NCBI GenBank assembly: GCA_036844615.1
Contig: DAIUFK010000052.1
Coordinates: 1-16,621 of the forward strand
Length of the DNA: 16,621 nt
Direction: 5' to 3'
Source of the DNA: Palsa-872 sp036844615
Lineage (GTDB): Bacteria > Chloroflexota > Dormibacteria > Dormibacterales > Dormibacteraceae
Shown here one piece after another: positions 7,901-14,901 of this stretch (position 1 is the first letter of the stretch; the number at the start of each line of letters is the position of its first letter). The translations under genes and the position numbers were made by a program. The notes beneath the pieces are model-generated. The model was not told the origin of the DNA. It saw only the letters and a program-made list of their open reading frames with translations, and searched no databases.

Positions 7901-9135
7901 TCCTCCTGCCTGATCAGGCATTCGCTCCAGCGCCGCCTCCACCACCGCCAGCGCGAGCTGTGGGTCGCGCCGCCTCCACTCGAACAACCTCGCGCGCGCG
8001 ACTGAGACCCTGACGTCCTCGGAGGCCTTGGCCTCGAGCCACTCGAGCAGGCTGTCAGCCGCCGCCATCGAGCCGCGCCGGATGAGTCGCCGTGCCATCA
8101 GAAGGCCGGCGGTGGCAGCTGCATCGCCTTCGGCGAGGCTTGTCGCGTTCCGGAGCGCTCGCCAGCCGTCGGCCCGCGCGCCCCGGCGGTAACGGTGGCG
8201 CCCGAGCGCCAGCCAATCGGCAGCATCCATGTCCGCGTCGCCGCCTCGCAGCCGGCGCAGGAGTCGCGAGTGAAGGTGGACGAGGCTGATCACATCGAGC
8301 CGGTTGTGTTCGAGCGCTCCCTCCAGGAGCGAGCTGTAACCGTCGCGTAGGTACTCGAAGTAGGCGTCAGGCACCAGGGCGCTGGGGATCGGGTCTTCGC
8401 GCTCGTATCCGAGCAGGCGCTCCTCGACCGAGCGCAGGTTGCAGCTCTCCAGGCGNNNNNNNNNNNNNNNNNNNNNNNNNNNNNNNNNNNNNNNNNNNNN
8501 NNNNNNNNNNNNNNNNNNNNNNNNNNNNNNNNNNNNNNNNNNNNNNNNNNNNNNNGCTCGTATCCGAGCAGGCGCTCCTCGACCGAGCGCAGGTTGCAGC
8601 TCTCCAGGCGGTGGCGGTAAAGCGCCCTGACCAGCGTGAGCAGGTCGACGTGCGGAGAGCAGGCAAGCTCGCCGGGCATTCGCGCCATCACCCAGCGTGT
8701 TCGCAGGACAGGCAGGTCGAACGAGCTGCCGTTGAAAGTCGCAATCACGCCGGCAAGCTCCATCTCGCTCGCGAGGGCATGAAGGAACGCAGCCTCCATC
8801 CCTGGCTGGGGCAGGAAGACCTGCGCCACGCGAAGCCCGCAATCGATGGGCGTCGCGACCGCGGCGGCAAACACGTAGGTCCCCGCTCCGCCTGAAAGTC
8901 CTGTGGTCTCGGTGTCGATGTACGCGACGGAGCCGGGGTCTGGCTCGAGAGGCGGCAGCGGGATGACGTCCTGGCGCAGGACGGCGTCGCCGAAAGGTGT
9001 CGGCACCAGCTCAAATCCGCGCGGCAGCGCGCGCTGGGAATGCGCGCGCCGGACGGGAGGAGCGCCTAGACGGGTAAGGCGCTCGCGGAGATGGGAGACC
9101 GGCGCCGAGCGCCGGCCTCCAACAGTCTCAGACAT
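7811..9135 (-). CDS. mrfB: MrfB/YprB-like DEDD-type 3'-5' exonuclease, split by a false gap
   Basis: RNase H-fold exonuclease that, with the MrfA helicase, repairs mitomycin-type DNA damage independently of UvrABC in Bacillus. If the 55-bp duplicate and N run are collapsed, one 389-aa protein results (Bacillus YprB is of similar size). Motifs in that numbering: YIDTETTGL (D74, E76), FNGSSFDLP (D140), D164, and EHNRLD (H225, D229), giving a full DEDDh-type set. A helical C-terminal half (about 255-360) resembles the TPR-like part of YprB, ending in a very basic tail. As written, the frame shifts across the gap; this is an assembly artefact, not a pseudogene. ATG 9135 lies 70 nt inside the mrfA end, behind GAAGGAG about 10 nt upstream, so translation is probably coupled. 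Confidence 0.87.
8401..8610. repeat. 55-bp direct duplicate flanking a 100-N run (assembly overlap)
   Basis: Bases 8401-8455 and 8556-8610 are identical and abut the N run (8456-8555) on both sides. A 55-bp end overlap is what two contigs from a k=55 de Bruijn graph would share. Collapsing it (removing 155 bp) joins the two reading frames of mrfB, both of which translate the shared piece as RLESCNLRSVEERLLGYE. Confidence 0.95.
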
Positions 9136-11348
9136 GCGTCCTTGGCTCCTTCGACGAGATGCAGTGGTCCGACGCATGAGGGACAGCCGGCGAGGCATGG
9201 GCAGTCGCGCACGAGCGCGGCTGCGTGCTCGAGCAGCTCGCGGTGCAGCTCGAACATGCGGCGCGAGTAACCCACGCCGCCGGGGTACATCTCGTAGACG
9301 GTCACTGTCGGGAGACGGGTGGTCACCGAGCGGACCTCGGCGACGGCGCCAAGGTCGCGCGGGTCGCACATGAGGCGCAGGCTGGCGACGTAGCGCAGCG
9401 AATGCGCCATCCCTTGCAGGCCTGCCTCGAGGGTCTGTCGACCTAGCGTTCGCCAGAGCTCCTCGTCGACGGTGATCCAGTAGCCGGTCGTGTGCAGCGT
9501 CTGCTCGGGAAGGTGGATGGGACCCGAGCCGATGTTCTCGTGCGTGTGGAACCGGATCTTCTTGAACATGCTTGCAAGGGCAGTGATCTTCAGCTCGCCA
9601 TGGCTTCGAGCAAGACCTTCTTGGTCCGGACCCGCGAACGTGTCGAGCACCTGCACCGTCACTGACGCCAGCGCGTCGGTGTAGTAATCGACCTCGACAG
9701 GATGGACGTACGCCTTCTTTTCCTCCCAGTCGAGACGCTCCACGTGGAACTGCGCGCCCTCATGGAGGTAGACGGCCTCTTCGTGCAGCAGGACCGGGGC
9801 TGTGAACTGGTCCATTTCGCCGATGACCCTTGGTCGTGGCTGTGAGGTGTCGATGATCACCACGTTGTCGGCGGCGATCCGGCGGAGGTGGATCTCCTCC
9901 GCGGGGAATGCCTGGCGGCTCCAGAACCATCGCCCCGCCGAACGCGAAGCGGAGCCGTCCTCCTCGAACAGCTCGAGCAGCTCGCGCACATCGGCCCGGC
10001 CGAGACGCTCCTTGTCTTCAAACGGCAGCTCGAACAGTCCGGCTTGCAGGTGAGCGGCGAGGAGCAGGAGGTTGTCGGGGTCGATGAGCCCCTCCTCGGG
10101 GTCGGCGCTCAGGAAGTATTCGGGGTGCCGGACGATGAACTGGTCAAGCGGCGAGCTCGAGGCCACGAAAACGCCGACGGAGCCCGACCGGCGTCCTGCC
10201 CTCCCGAGCTGCTGCCACGTGGAGGCGATGGTGCCCGGGTAGCCGACGAGGATCGCGGTCTGCAGGCTGCCGATGTCGATGCCGAGCTCCAGCGCATTGG
10301 TGCTGACAACGCTCGTGATCTCTCCACTGCGAAGGCCCGCTTCAATCTCTCTTCGGTGCAGGGGCAGGTAGCCTGCCCTGTAGCCACGCACCCGCTGGGC
10401 GGCGTCGAGACGAGGCGCGAGGTCCTGGCGCAGGTAGCTGAGCATCACCTCGACCTGGAGGCGGCTGCGGCAGAACACGATTGTCTGCACGCCGGACCGG
10501 ATCCACGGCGCAGCTATGCGACGGGCCTCGAGCATCGAGCTGCGGCGGATGCCCGTCTCGCGATTCAGCAATGGCGGGTTGTAGAAGACGAGCCTCCGCT
10601 CACCGCGAGGAGCGCCATTGCGCTCGACCAGCTCGATGTTCTCCTCCTCGAGCAAGCGCTTCGCCAGCTGGAGCGGGTTCGCGATGGTGGCCGACGCGCA
10701 GATGAACGTAGGCGTCGACCCGTAAAAAGCACAGATCCTTTTCAGCCGCCGGATGACGTTGGCGACCTGGCTGCCAAAGAGCCCGCGATACATGTGCAGC
10801 TCGTCGATGACGACGAAGTCAAGGCTCGAGAACAGTCGCCGCCAGCGCGTGTGGTGGGGCAGGAGGCCGGCGTGCAGCATGTCGGGGTTGGTCATCACGA
10901 TGTGCCCTGCCTCGCGTATCGCCGTGCGGCGACCGGGTGATGTGTCTCCGTCATACGTGTCCACGCGCAGGTCGATCGGAAGGCCGTGCTTGAGGGCGCT
11001 GAGCTCCGCCAGCTGGTCCTGGGCAAGCGCCTTGGTTGGAAAGACGAAAAGCGCCCTGCGGTCCGGCCGCTCGAGGAGGCGCTGCAGGACTGGCAGGTTG
11101 TAGCAGAGCGTCTTGCCGCTGGCCGTCGGCGTCACCACCACCAGGTGCCTGCCGCTGCGAACCGCGTTATAGGCGTCAGCCTGGTGCGAGTAGAGACGCT
11201 CGATGCCCCTGGCCGCGAGCGCCCTGGCAAGCTCGGGGCGCACGTCATCCGGCAGCGAAGCAAATCGGGCCTCCGCAGCCGGGATCACGTGATCCAGCGT
11301 CACCTCCCCCTGGAAGTCGGCGGCGAGGAACTGAGGAAAGCCAGGCAT
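9066..11348 (-). CDS. mrfA: MrfA/YprA-like DExH-box DNA helicase with DUF1998 zinc-cysteine domain
   Basis: Superfamily 2 helicase of 760 aa, the usual length of YprA/MrfA. Motifs in order: LYSHQADA (Q-motif-like, 52-59), Walker A PTASGKT (74-80), FPTKALAQDQ (103-112), Walker B DELH (182-185), SAT (219-221), STNALELGIDIG (349-360) and QQLGRAGRRSG (379-389). The C-terminal DUF1998 region has VYEMYPGGVGYSRRMFE and cysteines C661, C716, C718, C722 and C725, matching the metal-binding cysteine cluster of the family. In Bacillus this helicase works with MrfB in UvrABC-independent excision repair of mitomycin C lesions. No Shine-Dalgarno precedes ATG 11348; the predicted leader is only 7-8 nt. It is first in the mrfAB operon and has an SOS-type promoter. 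Confidence 0.93.
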   Translation of the reverse strand: MPGFPQFLAADFQGEVTLDHVIPAAEARFASLPDDVRPELARALAARGIERLYSHQADAYNAVRSGRHLVVVTPTASGKTLCYNLPVLQRLLERPDRRALFVFPTKALAQDQLAELSALKHGLPIDLRVDTYDGDTSPGRRTAIREAGHIVMTNPDMLHAGLLPHHTRWRRLFSSLDFVVIDELHMYRGLFGSQVANVIRRLKRICAFYGSTPTFICASATIANPLQLAKRLLEEENIELVERNGAPRGERRLVFYNPPLLNRETGIRRSSMLEARRIAAPWIRSGVQTIVFCRSRLQVEVMLSYLRQDLAPRLDAAQRVRGYRAGYLPLHRREIEAGLRSGEITSVVSTNALELGIDIGSLQTAILVGYPGTIASTWQQLGRAGRRSGSVGVFVASSSPLDQFIVRHPEYFLSADPEEGLIDPDNLLLLAAHLQAGLFELPFEDKERLGRADVRELLELFEEDGSASRSAGRWFWSRQAFPAEEIHLRRIAADNVVIIDTSQPRPRVIGEMDQFTAPVLLHEEAVYLHEGAQFHVERLDWEEKKAYVHPVEVDYYTDALASVTVQVLDTFAGPDQEGLARSHGELKITALASMFKKIRFHTHENIGSGPIHLPEQTLHTTGYWITVDEELWRTLGRQTLEAGLQGMAHSLRYVASLRLMCDPRDLGAVAEVRSVTTRLPTVTVYEMYPGGVGYSRRMFELHRELLEHAAALVRDCPCLAGCPSCVGPLHLVEGAKDACLRLLEAGARRRSPISASALPV

Positions 11349-11362
11349 GGGGTGCGCCAGCG

Positions 11363-11391
11363 ACGTTAGACGAACATTCGTTCGGAGTCAA
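11363..11391 (-). promoter_or_regulatory. mrfAB promoter with LexA-type SOS box in its spacer
   Basis: On the minus strand, -35 TTGACT (11386-11391, 5/6) and -10 TAACGT (11363-11368, fits TANNNT) are exactly 17 bp apart. The spacer contains CGAACGAATGTTCG (11371-11384), a symmetric CGAAC-N4-GTTCG site matching the LexA/DinR box of Gram-positive lineages. Bound LexA would cover the polymerase site directly. The -10 ends 14 nt before the mrfA ATG. The box rests on motif match; LexA itself is not in the window. Confidence 0.78.
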
Positions 11392-11497
11392 GCCGCATCT
11401 GGCTCGGGACCTCCGGCGAAAAAATGGGTAGTTCTGGTGCCCTGCTTGTCTATTTCTCCTGAACCGGCGTGAGAACCACGTGGTCAGGGAGGATTTC

Positions 11498-11929
11498 GTG
11501 AGAAGGATTTTGAGCGGCGCCGGCGCCGCAATCGCCGTCAAGGTCGTCACCGGACTGGCCGTCGCGGCACTGGCATCGACGGCGGCTGCGGCCGCTACGG
11601 AGGCGGCGCTCACGGGCAGCCTCAACCCCGCGGACTGGGGACAGCAAGTCAGGCAGACGGTAGCGACATGCAAAGAGACGTTGAGGGCCTCCGGTACACG
11701 AGGCATCGGTCAATGCGTCAGCGCCTTCGCGAAGCAGCACGGCAAGATCGTGTCCGCCGAGCACCGTGCCAGCGGGACACGTTTGAACCATGGCAACGGA
11801 AACGCCAACGCTAACGGCCACAGCAAGGACAAGGGCGCCAACGGCAATGGGAACGGCAAGAGCCAGAGCCACGGGCAGCCCAGCCACAAACCCGACCACA
11901 CGCTAGTGGTCGCGTCAGTGGAAAACTAA
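11498..11929 (+). CDS. Small secreted protein with Asn/Gly/Lys/His-rich tail, 143 aa
   Basis: No family name recognised. A basic start (VRRILSG) and a long Ala/Val-rich hydrophobic stretch (residues about 8-33, ending in ALASTAAAAA) make a signal peptide, with cleavage probable near residue 33. The mature part has two cysteines, C58 and C73, in TCKETL and GIGQCVSAFAKQHGK, likely forming a disulfide, then a low-complexity hydrophilic tail (about 97-134) dominated by Asn, Gly, Lys, Ser and His, and a short VVASVEN end. GTG 11498 is preferred over the GTG at 11480 because AGGGAGGA (11486-11493) sits 4 nt before it. It is monocistronic with its own terminator; its stop interlocks with that of cysS. 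Confidence 0.72.
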   Translation: MRRILSGAGAAIAVKVVTGLAVAALASTAAAAATEAALTGSLNPADWGQQVRQTVATCKETLRASGTRGIGQCVSAFAKQHGKIVSAEHRASGTRLNHGNGNANANGHSKDKGANGNGNGKSQSHGQPSHKPDHTLVVASVEN

Positions 11930-13371
11930 AGACCCTTCCTCCATCGGGGGCCGGGCGGCAAGGCTCGGCCCCCCTCTTTTTGCTCCTGAGCTTTCCACCG
12001 CTGGCCCTCGGCCGTGTCGATTACCGCGACGCCCTTCGCCGCAAGCTCGTCTCGTAGCTCGTCGGACTTCGCGAAATCCTTCGCGGCCCTTGCCCGCTCG
12101 CGTTCCGCAAGCAGCTCAGCGGCGCCAGGAGGCAGAGCCACGATCGGAGCTGACCTTTCGAGGTCGAGGCCGAGGACCCGGTCCCAGTCGCCCAGAAGCC
12201 GCGCTTTTGCACCCGGAGCCATCGAGGAGCGGCTCAGCTCCGCGACGAGGGCCATGGCAGCCGGCAGGTCGAGGTCGTCAGCGATGGCGGCCCTGAAGCG
12301 AGCCTCCATGTCCGCCATGTCGGGGCTGTCGAGCACCGCATCTTCTTCTCCACGCGACCACTCCGCGAGGCGCTCCCTCAGGTTTCGCAACGCGCGGTCC
12401 GCACCGGCAAGTCCCTCGGTGCTGAAGTTGAGCTTGGTGCGGTACTTGGCCTGCAGCGCGAGGTACCGAAACGCCAGCGGGTCGAACCCTTGCTCCGCCA
12501 GCTCGCTGATCCGAAAGAAGTTGCCGGCTGACTTGGCCATGCGCGACCCGGCGAGCAGCAGCAGCCCGCCGTGCAGCCAGGTGCCCACCACCTTGTGACC
12601 GGTGAGGCCTTCCGATTGGGCGATCTCGGCTTCGTGGTGAGGAAAGACGTTGTCGGCGCCTCCCGTGTGGATGTCGAACCGCTCGCCGAGTAGGGTCATC
12701 GACATCGCTGAGCATTCGATATGCCAGCCGGGGAAGCCAGGGCCCCATGGGCTGGGCCAGACCTGGAGCCTGTGCTCGCCGGCGGCCTTCCACAGCGTGA
12801 AGTCGCCGGGATGGCGCTTTCGCGGATCGACCTCGCCACGTGAGCCGGCGAGCAGCTTGTCGGGGCTGTTGCGCGAGAGCCTGCCGTAGGCAGGGAAGCT
12901 TGCGATGTCGTAATAAACGGTGCCGCCGACCTCGTAGGCGTGACCCTTCTCGATCAGCCTTGCGATGAGATCGACCATCTGCGGGATGAAATGACTGGCC
13001 TGCGGATAAGTGGCAGCGGGACGGATGTTCACGCTCGCGGCGTCCTGCATGAATGCCCGCGTGTAGTAGTCGGCTATCTCCTCAGGCGACTTTTTCTCCA
13101 GGCGGGCGGAGACGAGCATCTTGTCTTCGCCGCGGTCGAAGGTGTCGTCGGTCAGGTGGCCCACGTCGGTGATGTTCATGACCTGATGTGTCGTATACCC
13201 GAGGTACTCGAGGCTCCTGCAGAGCAGGTCGGGCAGCATGAAAGTGCGCAGGTTGCCGACATGCACGTAGCGGTAGACAGTCGGCCCGCAGGAGTAGATC
13301 CGGACGGTACCGGCGTCGACAGGCGCCAGCTCTTCCTTGGCGCGGGTCAGCGTGTTGTAGAGGCGGACCAC
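11926..13371 (-). CDS. cysS: Cysteinyl-tRNA synthetase
   Basis: Class I aminoacyl-tRNA synthetase charging tRNA-Cys. In the 481-aa product from GTG 13371: IYSCGPTVY (zinc ligand C28), HIGH variant HVGN (37-40), GWHIECSAMS (C220), FPHHEAEIAQSE (H245, E249, completing the zinc site), and KMSKS variant RMAKS (277-281, catalytic-loop lysine kept), then a helical tRNA-binding region with KDFAKSDELRDELAAKGV and IDTAEGQRW near the usual end. A further 22 residues (AQEQ...KGL) extend past this, partly encoded by the opposite-strand terminator hairpin. The reading frame is open upstream to 13584, but family N-termini begin with RLYNTLTR, supporting GTG 13371. It diverges from the molybdopterin-binding gene by 36 bp. 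Confidence 0.92.
   Translation of the reverse strand: MVRLYNTLTRAKEELAPVDAGTVRIYSCGPTVYRYVHVGNLRTFMLPDLLCRSLEYLGYTTHQVMNITDVGHLTDDTFDRGEDKMLVSARLEKKSPEEIADYYTRAFMQDAASVNIRPAATYPQASHFIPQMVDLIARLIEKGHAYEVGGTVYYDIASFPAYGRLSRNSPDKLLAGSRGEVDPRKRHPGDFTLWKAAGEHRLQVWPSPWGPGFPGWHIECSAMSMTLLGERFDIHTGGADNVFPHHEAEIAQSEGLTGHKVVGTWLHGGLLLLAGSRMAKSAGNFFRISELAEQGFDPLAFRYLALQAKYRTKLNFSTEGLAGADRALRNLRERLAEWSRGEEDAVLDSPDMADMEARFRAAIADDLDLPAAMALVAELSRSSMAPGAKARLLGDWDRVLGLDLERSAPIVALPPGAAELLAERERARAAKDFAKSDELRDELAAKGVAVIDTAEGQRWKAQEQKEGGRALPPGPRWRKGL
11946..11981 (+). terminator. Rho-independent terminator of the secreted-protein gene
   Basis: An 11-bp GC-rich stem with one G-U pair (GGGGGCCGGGC / GCTCGGCCCCC, loop GGCAAG, 11946-11973) is followed by CTCTTTTT (11974-11981). 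It lies 17 nt after the stop. It falls within the coding sequence of the cysS C-terminal extension on the opposite strand. Confidence 0.85.
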
Positions 13372-13407
13372 GGCAGGCGCTTGCAAATCAAATCTATGCT
13401 GCCAGTA
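13372..13407. promoter_or_regulatory. 36-bp divergent promoter between cysS and the molybdopterin-binding gene
   Basis: AT-rich island in GC-rich sequence. Plus strand: TATGCT (13395-13400, 4/6) ends 7 nt before ATG 13408, a leaderless arrangement. Minus strand: TAGATT (13391-13396, 4/6) lies 19 nt before the cysS GTG. The two -10 candidates overlap by 2 bp. No -35 or Shine-Dalgarno was seen. Confidence 0.4.
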
Positions 13408-14397
13408 ATGAAGGCGCATCGGCTGGGCAGCGAGGCACGGGTCGACGAAGTGGTGGGTCGCGTGCTCGTCCACGACCTGGGCCCCGATTTGCGAAAGGGC
13501 ACTGTGCTCACAGCCGAGCACCTCGCGCGCGTCAGGCAGGCGGGCGACGTGCACGTGGTGGAGCTCGAACCTGGCGACATCCACGAGGACGCAGCGTCGC
13601 AGCGACTGGCGGCCGCCCTGTCAGGACCAGGGCTCGTAGCCCAGCCTCCGCTGCAGAGCCAGACGCGCTTGACCGCCACGCACCGCGGCCTGGTGCGCGT
13701 GCGCGCCGACCTTGTCGATGCGATCAACGCGCTCGGTTACATCTCTGTGTTCACGCTTATGGACGGCCAGGCAGTGGCCGAGGGCGAAGAGGTGGCGGGC
13801 TGCAAAGTCACACCTGTGGCGGTGCCGGGCAACCTGATTGCGGCAGCCGAGCAGATGTGCCGCTCGAGCGGCCCCGTCGTTGAGCTGCTTCCCTTCCTGC
13901 CCCTCCGTACCTTCGTGGTCGCCACCGAGCGACTGAAGCCGAAAGCGCGCGAGCTGTTCAGCGCCGCCGTCACCGCAAAGCTTGGGTGGTACGGCGCCGA
14001 GGTTCTCGCGGTGCGTGAGGTGGCACGCACCTCCAAAGCCGTGGCTGCCGCCTATCACGAGGCGAGCGAGCTTGGCGCGCAGCTCGTAGTTTTCGCCGGC
14101 GCCTCGGCCATCGATCCACTGGACCCGGCGTATGCCGAGCTGACGAGCGCCGGCGGCAAGCTTCTGCAGCTCGGCGCGCCGATGCATCCCGGCAGCATGC
14201 TGTGGCTTGGCAAGCTCGGCGTGGCAGCCGTCGTCGGCGTCGCGTCGTGCGCGGGCTTCGGCCGGTCGAGCTCGCTTGACCTGCTGCTCCCGTTTGTCTT
14301 CGCTTACGGGCGCGCTGACGCCGGCGACCTGCTTAGGCTCGGCCATGGCGGCCTCATCGAGTCGGCAGCGGGCCGGCGGTTTCCTCCTTATTCCTGA
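13408..14397 (+). CDS. MoeA-like molybdopterin-binding protein, 329 aa
   Basis: Resembles the stand-alone molybdopterin-binding proteins (MoaB/Mog/MoeA fold, COG0303-like) found in bacteria with molybdenum hydroxylases. The N-terminal part (about 1-100) has the MoeA-type opening DEVVGRVLVHDL...LRKGTVLTAEHL. The centre (about 110-240) has a '-DGQAVAEGEEVAG-KVTP-' stretch, KLGWYGAEV and VVFAGASAIDPLDP, and the end has GAPMHPGSMLWLGKLG, the position of the pterin-binding Pro-Gly loop in MoeA, then GVASCAGFG and DLLLP. Full MoeA proteins are nearer 400 residues, so metal-insertion activity is not assured; a binding or carrier role fits equally. ATG 13408 is chosen because family N-termini align there and a -10-like box precedes it by 7 nt; ATG 13396 is possible. 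Its neighbours are not molybdenum genes. Confidence 0.78.
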   Translation: MKAHRLGSEARVDEVVGRVLVHDLGPDLRKGTVLTAEHLARVRQAGDVHVVELEPGDIHEDAASQRLAAALSGPGLVAQPPLQSQTRLTATHRGLVRVRADLVDAINALGYISVFTLMDGQAVAEGEEVAGCKVTPVAVPGNLIAAAEQMCRSSGPVVELLPFLPLRTFVVATERLKPKARELFSAAVTAKLGWYGAEVLAVREVARTSKAVAAAYHEASELGAQLVVFAGASAIDPLDPAYAELTSAGGKLLQLGAPMHPGSMLWLGKLGVAAVVGVASCAGFGRSSSLDLLLPFVFAYGRADAGDLLRLGHGGLIESAAGRRFPPYS

Positions 14398-14405
14398 ACG
14401 AAAAG

Positions 14406-14435
14406 CGCGGGGAAGGACAGATGTCCTCCCCCGCG
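14406..14435. terminator. Long hairpin between convergent genes, probable bidirectional terminator
   Basis: A 14-bp stem with one A-C mismatch, CGCGGGGAAGGACA / TGTCCTCCCCCGCG, begins 8 nt after the stop of the molybdopterin-binding gene. On the minus strand it is followed by CTTTTCGTT, a fair U-tract for the DUF309 transcript. On the plus strand it is followed only by a C/T-rich stretch (CTCTCTTACT), so termination there is weaker. Confidence 0.65.
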
Positions 14436-14452
14436 GAACCCTCTCTTACTCC

Positions 14453-14514
14453 CCCAGCGACGCTGGGCAGCGCTTGGAAATGGACGTCTTGGTGACGGCC
14501 GGGATAAACCCGGC
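14453..14514. other. Two further hairpins in the 14398-14526 spacer
   Basis: CCCAGC-GAC-GCTGGG (14453-14467) and GCCGGG-ATAAA-CCCGGC (14498-14514) are 6-bp perfect stems. With the terminator hairpin they make three stem-loops in about 110 bp. No credible open frame, tRNA or known RNA motif was recognised; they may be extra terminator parts or a small RNA. Confidence 0.5.
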
Positions 14515-14526
14515 TTAGTGGCCACG

Positions 14527-14874
14527 TCAGGATCTAGTTTTGATTGTTGGCATCGTCAGGTCCGGCCAGCCGCGATCGCCCATCGCTGCCAGGTAGCCGT
14601 CGACTGCGTTGATCAGCGGCTCCAGGTTGACGCCTCGGTGGATAGGGAGGTAGGGGCGCAGGTAGTCCGCTCCGCTCCGCCATTTGTTGACAGCGCCTCT
14701 GCGATTCCGGCGCGTGTAGTGGAGGCAGCCCGCCGCGATCTGGATCAGGCCCTTGTAGAACCCCGAGTCCGGGCCTTTGCGATCAGGCATCCAGTCGCCC
14801 TCCCAGGCTTCGTGCGCCTCCCAGTGATGCCCGCTGTTGAAAAGCTTGATTCCATCGTCGAGGCCTGTCGGCAA
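14527..14874 (-). CDS. DUF309 domain protein, 115 aa
   Basis: DUF309 (PF03745) small helical protein of unknown biochemical role. The signature is clear: LFNSGHHWEAHEAWEGDW (FNxGxxxEAHExxExxW), then FYKGLIQIAAGCLHYTRRNRRGAVNKW, matching the family's '-GLIQ-AAA-H...GN-GA-' second half. The metal-like pattern of His and Glu in the first motif is intact. TTG 14874 is chosen because GGGGGGAGA lies 6 nt before it and the family normally starts just before this point. The ATG at 14919 would add 15 residues but would run over the start of the opposite-strand HD gene. Tail-to-tail with the molybdopterin-binding gene, divergent from the HD gene. Confidence 0.85.
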   Translation of the reverse strand: MPTGLDDGIKLFNSGHHWEAHEAWEGDWMPDRKGPDSGFYKGLIQIAAGCLHYTRRNRRGAVNKWRSGADYLRPYLPIHRGVNLEPLINAVDGYLAAMGDRGWPDLTMPTIKTRS

Positions 14875-14901
14875 GTGTGGTCTCCCCCCGATAATCCCTA
14901 G
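14875..14901. promoter_or_regulatory. 27-bp divergent promoter with GATAATC -10
   Basis: Plus strand: GATAAT (14890-14895, 5/6 match to TATAAT) is followed by exactly 6 nt and then the ATG at 14902, so RNA should start at the A of ATG (leaderless). Minus strand: the same bases read GATTAT (14891-14896), 16 nt before the TTG of the DUF309 gene, leaving a short leader holding its Shine-Dalgarno. No good -35 seen. Confidence 0.55.

Noticed and set aside
8401..8610. Direct repeat as insertion-site duplication or CRISPR-like repeat
   Set aside because: Copies touch the N block on both sides exactly and encode the same piece of one protein, so the repeat is not biological.
8290..9369. Apparent frameshift or pseudogene in the exonuclease gene
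   Set aside because: Explained fully by the 55-bp contig overlap and 100-N placeholder.
13372..13584. Longer N-terminus for cysS
   Set aside because: The extension matches no CysRS N-terminus and lies antisense to the molybdopterin-binding gene.
14398..14526. tRNA gene in the hairpin-rich spacer
   Set aside because: No acceptor stem, anticodon arm or T-arm sequence could be fitted.
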